NCBI GenBank assembly: GCA_964572475.1
Contig: CAZNEZ010000005.1
Coordinates: forward strand, 1 to 64,000
From: CAZNEZ01 sp964572475
GTDB taxonomy: Bacteria; Bacillota; Clostridia; Lachnospirales; Lachnospiraceae
Length of the DNA: 64,000 nt
Direction of reading: 5' to 3'
The position numbers and the translations under genes are program-made. The notes under the pieces were generated by a model. The model saw only the letters and a program-made list of their open reading frames with translations, made no database searches and had not been told where the DNA came from. Shown here in pieces: positions 17,564 through 26,361 of this stretch; the first letter of the stretch is position 1, and every line of letters starts with the position of its first letter.

Positions 17564-17593
17564 GCATGAAAAATGAACAATCACCTTTCATGC
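17564..17593 (-). terminator. Terminator between secG and rnr
   Basis: GCATGAAA (17564-17571) pairs with TTTCATGC (17586-17593), an 8-bp stem with a 14-base loop, followed on the minus strand by TTTTT. It may be partial, since rnr follows on the same strand. Confidence 0.6.
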
Positions 17594-17614
17594 CTGCATA
17601 AATTCTATTTCGTT

Positions 17615-17845
17615 CTACTGTATGTTAAGGATAATAGTAATAACTATAAAAGCTATTCCTAAGAACTTAGTTGACTTCTCGAGAGCACCCTCTATTGAAC
17701 GTCCTTTATTCTTTCCCCAGTATGTCTCTGCGACACCACTGATAGATCCTGTAAGTCCAGCTGATTTGCCTTCCTGCATAAGTACAATTACAGTTAAAGC
17801 AATTGATACAATAATAAACACTATAGTTAATAAAGTATGAAACAT
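17615..17845 (-). CDS. secG: Preprotein translocase subunit SecG
   Basis: Small membrane subunit of the SecYEG channel. The 76-residue protein has two hydrophobic helices (about 2-23 and 55-75) around a loop with the family residues QEGKSAGLTGSISG. I start at the ATG at 17845 because AGGAGGTG lies just upstream; the frame is open further to 17902, but those residues do not look like SecG. A promoter is visible at 17874-17902. Confidence 0.94.
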   Translation of the reverse strand: MFHTLLTIVFIIVSIALTVIVLMQEGKSAGLTGSISGVAETYWGKNKGRSIEGALEKSTKFLGIAFIVITIILNIQ

Positions 17846-17873
17846 CTTTCCACCTCCTAAATCAAACATCATA

Positions 17874-17902
17874 ATTTTATCATAGAAGAGATATATAAGC
17901 AA
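17874..17902 (-). promoter_or_regulatory. Promoter of secG
   Basis: Minus strand: -35 TTGCTT (17902-17897), 17-bp spacer, -10 TAAAAT (17879-17874). Distance to the secG ATG is 28 bp, a short leader that leaves room for the ribosome-binding site. Confidence 0.6.
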
Positions 17903-17960
17903 GACATATTTTTACAATTATTTAATTGGATTTATGCTTATAATCTATGATATATTATAC

Positions 17961-17988
17961 TTGATTTGTACAGCAAAATAGTTATACT
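17961..17988 (+). promoter_or_regulatory. Promoter of the MATE transporter gene
   Basis: -35 TTGATT (17961-17966), 16-bp spacer, -10 TATACT (17983-17988), 57 bp before the ATG. It diverges from the secG promoter. Confidence 0.6.
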
Positions 17989-18045
17989 TACATAAAGATT
18001 TACTAATTACAAGTTACTGTAACACGAAAGGAAAGATACACTATT

Positions 18046-19407
18046 ATGAATAATACAACAGAAGAACTTGGTACAGCTAAAGAAGGAAAATTATTGTTTA
18101 AACTTGCGCTTCCTGCTATTACAGCACAGATAATCAATCTTTTATATAATCTCGTGGATAGAATGTATATTGGGCATATAAAAGATATTGGAAAGATGGC
18201 ACTTACAGGCGTTGGTGTCTGCCTTCCACTCATTATGCTTATAACAGCTTTTGCTGCTTTAGTTAGTATGGGAGGAGCTCCGAGAGCTTCTATTTATCTT
18301 GGTAAAGGTGAAAAAGATAATGCCGAAAAAACACTTGGTAATTGTACTACTATGTTGATTTTCATAAGTATAATCCTAACTTTCATATATATTCTTTTTT
18401 CCGAAAAAATGCTTCTAATGTTCGGAGCTAGTGAAAATACTATAAGCTATGCTATTGATTATATGAAAATATATAGTTTAGGTACAATATTCGTTCAACT
18501 TACAATGGGATTAACAGCATTTGTTACAGCAGAAGGTTTCTCTAAGATTAGCATGTTTACAATAATAATTGGAGCAATTGCTAATATTATTCTCGACCCT
18601 GTGTTAATATTTGGATTTGGCATGGGTGTCAAAGGTGCTGCACTTGCAACTATTATCTCACAATTCATATCAGCCGTATTTGTACTTAAATTCATTCTAA
18701 GCGAAAAAACAGTTATTAAGCTTAAGATATCGCATATGAGACTTGAAAAGAAAATAATTATTCCCGCACTTGCTCTTGGATTATCACCATTTGTTATGCA
18801 GGCTACCGAAAGTATAATTGCGGTATGTTTCAATTCATCTTTATTAAAATATGGCGGAGATATCGCCGTTGCTTCCATGACAATTCTTACAAGTGTTATG
18901 AGCTTTTCACTACTTCCACTTAACGGTCTAACGCAAGGTGCTCAGCCAATAATAAGCTATAATTATGGGGCCCGTAATCCTGGCAGAGTCAAAAAAACAT
19001 TTAAGCTGTTATTAATAAGCTGCTTAAGCTATTCACTTGCAATATGGGCATTATCTATGATTATTCCGCAGATATTTATGAAGATATTTACAAATGATGC
19101 TGAGCTAATAGAATATGGCAAAAGCACTCTAAGAATGTACATGGCAATGTGTGGAATATTTGGCATACAAATTGCATGTCAGCAAACCTTTGTATCACTT
19201 GGAAATGCTACATATTCATTATTTCTTGCACTTCTCAGAAAAGTGTTTTTGTTAATTCCATTGATTTACATTATGCCAGCAATATTTACTGGCAATAAGC
19301 CATATGCCATATTTTGTGCTGAACCAGTTGCAGATACTATAGCTGTTGCTACTACTTCTATAGTTTTTTATTTTCAGTTCAATAAGGCTATGAAAAAATT
19401 ATCATAA
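18046..19407 (+). CDS. MATE family efflux transporter
   Basis: A membrane antiporter of 453 residues with about 12 hydrophobic helices in two similar halves. Multidrug and toxin extrusion proteins use Na+ or H+ gradients to export cationic compounds. Segments such as MYIGHIKDIGKMALTGVGVCLP and QGAQPIISYNYGARN match the family. It is one of four plus-strand genes. Its TAA stop overlaps the eno stop codon on the other strand by 6 bp, so the genes converge with no room for a terminator. Substrate unknown. Confidence 0.93.
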   Translation: MNNTTEELGTAKEGKLLFKLALPAITAQIINLLYNLVDRMYIGHIKDIGKMALTGVGVCLPLIMLITAFAALVSMGGAPRASIYLGKGEKDNAEKTLGNCTTMLIFISIILTFIYILFSEKMLLMFGASENTISYAIDYMKIYSLGTIFVQLTMGLTAFVTAEGFSKISMFTIIIGAIANIILDPVLIFGFGMGVKGAALATIISQFISAVFVLKFILSEKTVIKLKISHMRLEKKIIIPALALGLSPFVMQATESIIAVCFNSSLLKYGGDIAVASMTILTSVMSFSLLPLNGLTQGAQPIISYNYGARNPGRVKKTFKLLLISCLSYSLAIWALSMIIPQIFMKIFTNDAELIEYGKSTLRMYMAMCGIFGIQIACQQTFVSLGNATYSLFLALLRKVFLLIPLIYIMPAIFTGNKPYAIFCAEPVADTIAVATTSIVFYFQFNKAMKKLS

Positions 19408-20709
19408 AGCCTTTAAGAATGCATTTTTATATAATGCACTAGCCCCTAACTCCTCTTCGATACGAATAAGACGATTATATTTTGCTGTTCGTTCGCTACG
19501 ACATGGGGCTCCTGTTTTAATTTGACCAGCATTTACTGCAACAGCAAGATCGGCAATAAAAGTATCTTCTGTCTCACCTGAACGATGTGAAATAACAGTT
19601 GTATATCCATTGTTTTTAGCAAGTTCAATAGCATCCATTGCCTCTGTAACTGTTCCAATCTGATTAACTTTAACAAGAATAGAATTAGCTGTGTTCTTAA
19701 TTATACCATTATGAAGTCTTTTCCTATTAGTTACAAACAGGTCATCTCCAACAAGCTGAATCTTATTACCCAATCTCTGTGTTAATCTTCTCCAGCCCTC
19801 CCAATCGTCCTCAGCAAGAGCATCTTCAATTGATACAATAGGAAATGTATTAGATAAGTGTTCATAATACTCTATCATCTGGTCTGTATTTCTATATACA
19901 TCAGAACCCTTAATCTTGCTCTCACCTTCAAAATGATAAAGTCCACTGTCTACATTATATATTTCACTAGATGCTGCATCTAATGCAATTACAACGTCTT
20001 TACCAGGAATATAGCCCGATGACTCAATTGCATCTACGATATATGTTAGTACCTCTTCCGCATCTGCTAAATCAGGAGCAAAGCCACCCTCATCGCCTAC
20101 ACCAGTACTTTTACCCGTGCTTGCCAGCTTTTTCTTAAGATTATGGTATATTTCTGCACAGATTCTAATGCAATCTGAAAATGTTTTAGCACCTATAGGC
20201 ATTATCATAAATTCCTGAAAATCTACGGTATTAGCCGCATGCTTTCCGCCATTAAGAATATTCATCATAGGTACAGGAAGAAGTTTTGCATTATTTCCAC
20301 CAAGATATCTATATAGTGGTATTCCGAGTGCTTTAGCTGCGACTCTTGCAGTTGCAAGTGAAACAGCAAGAAGTGCATTAGCTCCTAGCTTACCTTTATT
20401 ATCTGAACCATCTGCTGCTATAAGCATATTATCTATATGAACCTGTTTTAAAGAATTTTCTCCTATTAGTATTTCACTTATAATATTATTGATGTTATTA
20501 ACTGCATTTTTAACTGATAATCCGTTATAATCATCATCTTTGTCTCTTAATTCTACTGCTTCAAATGTGCCTGTTGATGCACCTGATGGGACATCTGCTA
20601 TAGCACTTATTCCACAGTTTAGAAAAACCTCGGCTTCAACTGTTGGATTACCTCTGGAATCTAATACCTGTCTTCCTATAACTTTTGATATTTCATATTT
20701 TTCGTACAT
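19402..20709 (-). CDS. eno: Enolase
   Basis: Converts 2-phosphoglycerate to phosphoenolpyruvate. The 435-residue protein has the start GRQVLDSRGNPTVEAEV, the flexible loop PSGASTG, the general acid segment GVGDEGGFAP, the Mg-binding SIEDAL and DDLFVTN, the catalytic Lys in LVKVNQIGT and the SHRSGETED signature. The ribosome-binding site AGGAGG lies inside a hairpin (20712-20756), which could affect expression. gpmI, the preceding pathway step, lies upstream past a CapA-like gene. Confidence 0.97.
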   Translation of the reverse strand: MYEKYEISKVIGRQVLDSRGNPTVEAEVFLNCGISAIADVPSGASTGTFEAVELRDKDDDYNGLSVKNAVNNINNIISEILIGENSLKQVHIDNMLIAADGSDNKGKLGANALLAVSLATARVAAKALGIPLYRYLGGNNAKLLPVPMMNILNGGKHAANTVDFQEFMIMPIGAKTFSDCIRICAEIYHNLKKKLASTGKSTGVGDEGGFAPDLADAEEVLTYIVDAIESSGYIPGKDVVIALDAASSEIYNVDSGLYHFEGESKIKGSDVYRNTDQMIEYYEHLSNTFPIVSIEDALAEDDWEGWRRLTQRLGNKIQLVGDDLFVTNRKRLHNGIIKNTANSILVKVNQIGTVTEAMDAIELAKNNGYTTVISHRSGETEDTFIADLAVAVNAGQIKTGAPCRSERTAKYNRLIRIEEELGASALYKNAFLKAL

Positions 20710-20711
20710 AA

Positions 20712-20756
20712 AAATGGCCTCCTAAAAGATATTGTGTATCTCTAGTATGGCCATTT
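20712..20756 (-). promoter_or_regulatory. Hairpin spanning the eno ribosome-binding site
   Basis: AAATGGCC and GGCCATTT (20712-20719 and 20749-20756) form a perfect 8-bp stem; inside it AGATA/TATCT forms a small inner stem. The minus-strand order is the capA stop, left arm, AGGAGG next to the right arm, then TTTTT and the eno ATG. It could act as a terminator for capA and as a translation control for eno. Confidence 0.55.
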
Positions 20757-20759
20757 CCT

Positions 20760-22022
20760 TTATTCTAATACCCAGTCAGCGATATATTTATCAACAATAT
20801 TCTGTAGTATTGCTTTACTAAATTTGATTCCTGCCCTTTTTATAATTCCATGTGTAGCAGCTTTTTCTTCTGTATAGTCGGATAACTTACAAACACCTTC
20901 TACAATTGCATTTCCACCTGTATATTTATAATGAGTAACAATTGGAATTATACCAGTTCCATCTGTTTTAATAGAGGTCTTTCCATTCTCTTTAACAAGC
21001 TTAACTATTGCAATTCCTCCGAGCATACCTGCTGCATCATTCTGTGTGGAGACATAATTTCCAAGAGAATAGTAGCAAAGTGATTTATTGCCGTTATCTG
21101 CCTGAATCCATTCGATTGTTTCTATAACATGTGGATGTGCGCCTATTATTAAATCACAACCAGCTTCTGTCATCTGTTTAGCCCATAATTGTTGTGTCTC
21201 TGTAGGTGTATTACGATATTCCGTTCCCCAATGAGGAAAAACAATTACAAAATCAGCATTGGCATCGGCTTCTTTGATTTGTGAAATAAGCTTGCTTGAT
21301 ATCTCTGTTGTTGAAATAGCATTTGTAGCAGGATCAACCTGTCCTAATAAATCAATTCTAAATGAATCAGCATTCTTTAATGTACCACCATTCAACCCAT
21401 ATGTGTAGTTAAGCATAGCTATTTTTACACCTTTTACGTCCATATAAGTGATTGTATCCTGAGACTCTTGTGAGTCATGTACACCCAGAACTGTTACGCC
21501 CTGTTGCTGCTTCCAATATGCAATAGCATTTTGAACGCCAGTAATTCCTTGATCTTTTGTATGGTTGGATGCCTGTAAAACAACATTAAATCCAGCTTTT
21601 ACTACTGCATCTCCCACTTCTGTAGGTGAATTGAACTTAGGATAACCACTAAATCCTAAATTGTTTCCGCCAAAAATCGTTTCCTGATTGATTACTGAAA
21701 TATCAGCTTCGTCTATATACTTCTTAATTCCGGTATATAAGAAGTCAAAGTTGTATGAACCATCTGTCTTCTTACCACTTGTAACAATACCCATATGAAT
21801 TAGATTATCACCTACTGCCATAAGAGATACTTCTACGGGTGCATCTGTTTCTGGCTCAGTAGTTGGTTCCTGCGTGGTATCTTTCTCGTTATCAGATGTT
21901 GTTGAACCACCATCTACTATTGTAGTATCATCATTTTTCTTTAAATCGTTAACAATTGCAAATCCAAATACAGCAATAATAACGATAAGAACAGCAGCAA
22001 TAATATACTTAAAGTTCTTCAT
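20760..22022 (-). CDS. CapA-family (PGA_cap) metallophosphatase-like protein
   Basis: A 420-residue membrane-anchored protein with a helix at about 5-24 and a Thr/Glu-rich linker to about 68. The PGA_cap calcineurin-like domain has the metal-binding segments LMAVGDNLIHMGIV, INQETIFGG, ASNHTKDQG, FPHWGTEY and IGAHPHVIE. Relatives are called poly-gamma-glutamate capsule proteins, but no other capsule genes are here, so the substrate is unknown. It lies between gpmI and eno, an unusual place among glycolytic genes. Confidence 0.9.
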   Translation of the reverse strand: MKNFKYIIAAVLIVIIAVFGFAIVNDLKKNDDTTIVDGGSTTSDNEKDTTQEPTTEPETDAPVEVSLMAVGDNLIHMGIVTSGKKTDGSYNFDFLYTGIKKYIDEADISVINQETIFGGNNLGFSGYPKFNSPTEVGDAVVKAGFNVVLQASNHTKDQGITGVQNAIAYWKQQQGVTVLGVHDSQESQDTITYMDVKGVKIAMLNYTYGLNGGTLKNADSFRIDLLGQVDPATNAISTTEISSKLISQIKEADANADFVIVFPHWGTEYRNTPTETQQLWAKQMTEAGCDLIIGAHPHVIETIEWIQADNGNKSLCYYSLGNYVSTQNDAAGMLGGIAIVKLVKENGKTSIKTDGTGIIPIVTHYKYTGGNAIVEGVCKLSDYTEEKAATHGIIKRAGIKFSKAILQNIVDKYIADWVLE

Positions 22023-22054
22023 TATTCACCATTTCCTTAATTGATAATTGTATT

Positions 22055-23596
22055 TTATTTAATAAGCAATGACTTTCCTGTCATTTCTTTAGGCTGTGTC
22101 ATTCCCATTAATTCTATAAGAGTTGGAGCTATATCTGCTAAACATCCGCCTTCTCTTAACTTGTAAGCAGGGTCTGCATTAACAAGAATAAATGGTACTG
22201 GATTAGTTGTATGAGCTGTAAATGGAACACCTGTTTCATAATCAACAAGCTGTTCTGCATTTCCATGATCAGCACAAATAAAGAGTTGTCCATTTACTTC
22301 CTTTATTGCTTCAACTGTTTTTCCAACGCATTCATCAATTACTTCAATAGCCTTGATTGCAGCATCTTCAACACCAGTATGTCCAACCATATCTGGATTA
22401 GCAAAATTAACTATGATTACATCATATTTGTCTGACTTAATTGAACTTATAAGTCCTTCACAAACCTGATATGCACTCATCTCTGGCTGTAAATCATAAG
22501 TTGCAACCTTAGGTGATTTAACAAGAAGTCTTTCTTCTCCAAGATTTGGCTCTTCCTTACCACCATTGAAGAAAAATGTAACATGAGCATATTTCTCTGT
22601 TTCAGCTGTTCTTAACTGTGTCTTACCATTAGCTGCTAAAAACTCTCCAAAAGTATTCTTAATCTCAACTTTATTAAAAGCTACAATCTTATTAGGAATT
22701 GTAACATCATACTCTGTAAAAGTAACGAATTTGAGTTTCATAAATGAATTAGCTCTCTTAAATCCTTCAAATTCTTCATCACAAAATGCTCTTGTTATCT
22801 CTCTTGCTCTATCTGGTCTGAAATTAAAGAATATTACTGAATCATTCTCTGAAACAGCAGCAACTGGCTTACCATCTTCTTCTATTACTGTAGGAAGAAC
22901 AAATTCATCAGTTTTATCTTCTGCATATGAATTAGCTACTGCTTTTACCGCTGAATCTGCCTTTTCACCTTCTGATTGAACAATTGCCTTGTATGCGAGT
23001 TCAACTCTATCCCACCTGTTATCTCTATCCATTACATAATAACGTCCCATAACAGTTGCTATCTTACCAATACCAATTTCTGACATTTTGCTTTCAAGTT
23101 CTTCAACAAATCCTTTTCCTGATGAAGGAGCTGTATCTCTTCCATCTAAAAAAGCATGTACATATACATTTTGTAATCCTTCTCTTTTCGCTAATTCAAG
23201 AAGTCCATATAAATGTGTAATATGACTGTGAACACCACCATCTGACAATAGTCCGAATAAATGTAATGATGAATTATTAGCTTTACAGTTCTTAATAGCC
23301 TCTAATAATGCTTCATTTTTAAAGAAATCACCATCATTAATTTCTTTTGTAATTCTAGTAAGTTCCTGATATACGATACGTCCAGCACCCATATTAAGAT
23401 GGCCAACTTCTGAATTACCCATCTGTCCATCAGGTAGTCCAACAGCAAGGCCACTAGCATATCCTTCGACAAATGGATATTCGCTCATAAGTTTGTCCAT
23501 AACTGGAGTTTTAGCCTCCTCAACAGCGTTAGCCTTTTTATTCTCATTTAATCCATATCCATCTAAAATCATTAATACAGTAGGTTTTTTACTCAT
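22055..23596 (-). CDS. gpmI: 2,3-bisphosphoglycerate-independent phosphoglycerate mutase
   Basis: Interconverts 3- and 2-phosphoglycerate using two Mn ions. The 513-residue protein belongs to the alkaline phosphatase superfamily: metal site MILDGYG, nucleophile Ser in QMGNSEVGHLN, FLDGRDTAP, the FNFRPDRAR segment and the C-terminal ADHGNAE site. I start at the ATG at 23596, with GGAGA a few bases upstream; an in-frame ATG at 23608 overlaps that site. A promoter lies at 23667-23694. Confidence 0.96.
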   Translation of the reverse strand: MSKKPTVLMILDGYGLNENKKANAVEEAKTPVMDKLMSEYPFVEGYASGLAVGLPDGQMGNSEVGHLNMGAGRIVYQELTRITKEINDGDFFKNEALLEAIKNCKANNSSLHLFGLLSDGGVHSHITHLYGLLELAKREGLQNVYVHAFLDGRDTAPSSGKGFVEELESKMSEIGIGKIATVMGRYYVMDRDNRWDRVELAYKAIVQSEGEKADSAVKAVANSYAEDKTDEFVLPTVIEEDGKPVAAVSENDSVIFFNFRPDRAREITRAFCDEEFEGFKRANSFMKLKFVTFTEYDVTIPNKIVAFNKVEIKNTFGEFLAANGKTQLRTAETEKYAHVTFFFNGGKEEPNLGEERLLVKSPKVATYDLQPEMSAYQVCEGLISSIKSDKYDVIIVNFANPDMVGHTGVEDAAIKAIEVIDECVGKTVEAIKEVNGQLFICADHGNAEQLVDYETGVPFTAHTTNPVPFILVNADPAYKLREGGCLADIAPTLIELMGMTQPKEMTGKSLLIK

Positions 23597-23666
23597 TCTA
23601 ATCTCCATTCTGTGTTATCAGCACTATATATATTCTCAAAATATTGCTATATTTCAATCGATTAAT

Positions 23667-23694
23667 ATTCTAACATACTTTATTGATTTTTCAA
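23667..23694 (-). promoter_or_regulatory. Promoter of gpmI
   Basis: Minus strand: -35 TTGAAA (23694-23689), 16-bp spacer, -10 TAGAAT (23672-23667), about 70 bp ahead of the gpmI ATG. Confidence 0.6.
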
Positions 23695-23761
23695 AGATAA
23701 TTTTACTCTTGAGAAAATAATGCAACTTTTTAAATGGATAAAACGTGAAATATGTATAATA

Positions 23762-24055
23762 TCAGCAATAATACTTTGATGGAATTCTTTTAGTTTCTCT
23801 AATTTCGTCGCAAATCCCTTTACAACCTTTTAAACCAATATTTGCCATATCTTCAAGAGCTTTTATTGCATTAAGATATTTATTGCGTTGAATATATGTT
23901 AATACTTCTGATAAATCATAAGGTATGTCATTTATATAACAAATGTTATCGTCCGTTTCTTGTATTGTGCTTTTTTTCAGAGGATACCCACAATAAATAC
24001 AAACTTCATCAAAACTGTAAATTTCTTTTCCACATTCAGGACATTTAATTAACAT
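23762..24055 (-). CDS. Small zinc-ribbon protein, unknown function
   Basis: A 97-residue protein that begins with a zinc ribbon (CPECGK, then CIYCGYPL at about 5-25). The remainder is a helical region of about 60 residues, with a CKGIC segment near the end. I do not recognise a family beyond the ribbon. It lies between tpiA and gpmI, with 182 bp of non-coding sequence upstream that holds an imperfect hairpin and nothing else I can name. Confidence 0.75.
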   Translation of the reverse strand: MLIKCPECGKEIYSFDEVCIYCGYPLKKSTIQETDDNICYINDIPYDLSEVLTYIQRNKYLNAIKALEDMANIGLKGCKGICDEIRETKRIPSKYYC

Positions 24056-24152
24056 ATAATTACCACCTTTTTTATTTTATCATACATATTATTACAATAC
24101 TACTAAAAATCTAGGCAAGTTTCCCAGACTATGACGTTGCGCTATATAACAT

Positions 24153-24193
24153 AACACCACTTAATTAGCAATAATACTAAATTAAATGGTGTT
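24153..24193 (-). terminator. Imperfect hairpin after tpiA
   Basis: AACACCACTTAAT (24153-24165) and ATTAAATGGTGTT (24181-24193) pair at 12 of 13 positions. It lies 45 bp past the tpiA stop. The T tail on the minus strand is poor, so termination strength is doubtful. Confidence 0.4.
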
Positions 24194-24237
24194 TTGTTAT
24201 AGTTTGTACTGTTTTATTCTAATGATGAATTATTAGT

Positions 24238-24984
24238 TTATTGGTAATTAACAATCTTACCAAAATCTTCTTTAAGGCTGGCACCACCAACTAATCCACC
24301 ATCTATATCTGCCTGAGCAAATAATTCTGGTGCACTTGAAGCTGAAACACTGCCACCATACTGAATTCTGATTGCCGAAGCAGTAGCTTCATCATATATC
24401 TCAGCTATACATTCTCTAATGGCTTTACATACTTCCTGAGCCTGCTCAGTAGTAGCAACTTTACCTGTTCCGATAGCCCATATTGGCTCATAAGCAATAA
24501 CTGCTGTCTTAGCCTGAGCTGTTGTTACATTTAAGAATGCAATCTTAATCTGCTGACGTATCCAATCAATTGTAATTCCCTGTTCCCTTTGAGTTAATGT
24601 CTCTCCACAGCATACGATAGGTGTTATATTATGTTCAAATGCTTTAAGTACTTTTTTATTAACTGTTTCATCAGTTTCAGCAAAGTATTCTCTTCTCTCT
24701 GAATGTCCGATAATGACATATTTAACACCTACATCTGTAAGCATATTAGGAGCAATTTCTCCTGTGTAAGCACCACTTTCCTCATAATACATATTTTCTG
24801 CTCCGATAGAAATATTGCTTCCTTTTGCCGCTTCCATTGCAGGAATAATTGAAATAGCTGGTACGCAGAAAACTACGTCAACTTCTTCATTTGCCACAAG
24901 AGGTTTAAGCATATTTACAAGAGCTACGGCTTCACTAGGAGTTTTGTTCATCTTCCAGTTACCGGCTATAATTTTTTTACGCAT
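24238..24984 (-). CDS. tpiA: Triosephosphate isomerase
   Basis: Interconverts dihydroxyacetone phosphate and glyceraldehyde 3-phosphate. The 248-residue barrel has catalytic Lys in AGNWKMN, His in IIGHSERREYF and Glu in AYEPIWAIGTG (loop 6), with the phosphate-binding YGGSVSASSAPELF near the end. It follows pgk by 35 bp on the same strand, giving the order gap, pgk, tpiA that is common in Firmicutes. Confidence 0.97.
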   Translation of the reverse strand: MRKKIIAGNWKMNKTPSEAVALVNMLKPLVANEEVDVVFCVPAISIIPAMEAAKGSNISIGAENMYYEESGAYTGEIAPNMLTDVGVKYVIIGHSERREYFAETDETVNKKVLKAFEHNITPIVCCGETLTQREQGITIDWIRQQIKIAFLNVTTAQAKTAVIAYEPIWAIGTGKVATTEQAQEVCKAIRECIAEIYDEATASAIRIQYGGSVSASSAPELFAQADIDGGLVGGASLKEDFGKIVNYQ

Positions 24985-25019
24985 ATATCTTCTCCTTTAT
25001 ATATCGTTTTTAGTAAATC

Positions 25020-26222
25020 TTAATTGGCTGTTTTATCGTTTGCAGCTGCAACACCTGGTAGTTCTTTTCCTTCAAGGAATTCAAGTGAAGCTCCACCACC
25101 TGTTGAGATATGTGTCATTTTATCGCCAAATCCTAAGATATTAACAGCCGCTGCTGAATCACCACCACCAATAATTGTTGTTGCATCAATATCAGCCATA
25201 GCCTTAGCTACTGCTACTGTACCAGCTGCAAAGTTAGGCATTTCAAAGCAGCCCATAGGTCCGTTCCAAACAACTGTCTTAGCATCTTTAATAGCATCTG
25301 CAAATAATTTGCAAGTTTCAGGTCCAATGTCAAGACCTTCCATATCAGCTGGAATCTCTCCACGACCAACTGTTCTAAAGTTAGCATCATTTGAAAAATC
25401 ATCAGCGATAACTGTATCAACAGGAATTAATAATTTAACGCCTTTTTCTTCAGCTTTCTTAAGCATATTAAGCGCATATTCTTTATAATCCTCTTCAAGA
25501 AGGGATTTACCAACTTCTTCACCAAGTGCTGCCATAAATGTATATGCCATACCACCACCAATGATAAGAGTATCAACTTTATCTAATAAGTTATCAATAA
25601 CTGAAATCTTACTTGATACTTTTGCACCACCAAGAATAGCAACAAAAGGTCTAACTGGATTATTAACAGCATTGCCTAGGAAGTCAATCTCTTTTTGCAT
25701 TAAATAACCAACAACAGCAGTCTTAACATACTTAGTAACACCAACATTTGAGCAGTGTGCTCTGTGGGCTGTACCAAATGCGTCATTAACAAATACATCT
25801 GCTAAAGATGCTAATTCTTCGCTAAATGTATCTACATTCTTTGTCTCTTCTGCTCTATAACGAGTATTCTCAAGAAGAACAACGTCACCATCTGCCATAG
25901 CAGCAACAGCAGCCTTTGCGTTAGGACCAACAACTTCTGGGTCAGCAGCAAATTTAACTGGCTGTCCTAATAATTCTGTTAATCTTACAGCAACAGGTGC
26001 TAAAGATAATGAAGGAACTGCTTCTCCCTTAGGTTTTCCAAGGTGAGAACAAAGTATAACCTTTCCTCCATCACTAATTAATTTTTTGATTGTAGGTAAA
26101 GCTGCAACAAGACGATTCTCATCTGTAATTTTGCCATCCTGTAAAGGTACATTGAAGTCACAACGTACTAATACTCTCTGTCCTTTGACATTAATGTCAT
26201 CAACTGATTTTTTATTAAGCAT
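25020..26222 (-). CDS. pgk: Phosphoglycerate kinase
   Basis: Makes ATP from 1,3-bisphosphoglycerate. The 400-residue two-domain protein has the signature VLVRCDFNVPL, the basic patch region SHLGKPKG, the GGAKVSSKI segment and the nucleotide-binding GGGDSAAAV. Length is as expected. The terminator after gap at 26305-26331 lies upstream, so pgk-tpiA expression may depend on readthrough or a promoter in 26223-26300 that I cannot point to clearly. Confidence 0.97.
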   Translation of the reverse strand: MLNKKSVDDINVKGQRVLVRCDFNVPLQDGKITDENRLVAALPTIKKLISDGGKVILCSHLGKPKGEAVPSLSLAPVAVRLTELLGQPVKFAADPEVVGPNAKAAVAAMADGDVVLLENTRYRAEETKNVDTFSEELASLADVFVNDAFGTAHRAHCSNVGVTKYVKTAVVGYLMQKEIDFLGNAVNNPVRPFVAILGGAKVSSKISVIDNLLDKVDTLIIGGGMAYTFMAALGEEVGKSLLEEDYKEYALNMLKKAEEKGVKLLIPVDTVIADDFSNDANFRTVGRGEIPADMEGLDIGPETCKLFADAIKDAKTVVWNGPMGCFEMPNFAAGTVAVAKAMADIDATTIIGGGDSAAAVNILGFGDKMTHISTGGGASLEFLEGKELPGVAAANDKTAN

Positions 26223-26304
26223 AATTTGCTCCTTTCAAATATAAAAATTTATAAATACACATTCGTGTAATTCACATATTTAATCTCTGTATATAAGAGA
26301 AAAC

Positions 26305-26331
26305 GAGTCCAGTCCTTAAAGAACCGGACCC
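26305..26331 (-). terminator. Intrinsic terminator after gap
   Basis: Arms 26305-26315 and 26321-26331 form an 11-bp stem with three G-U pairs and a 5-base loop. The minus strand continues GTTTTCTCTT. It could reduce readthrough into pgk-tpiA. Confidence 0.7.
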
Positions 26332-26361
26332 GCTTAGGATCTAAATATTATCGGATTAGTC

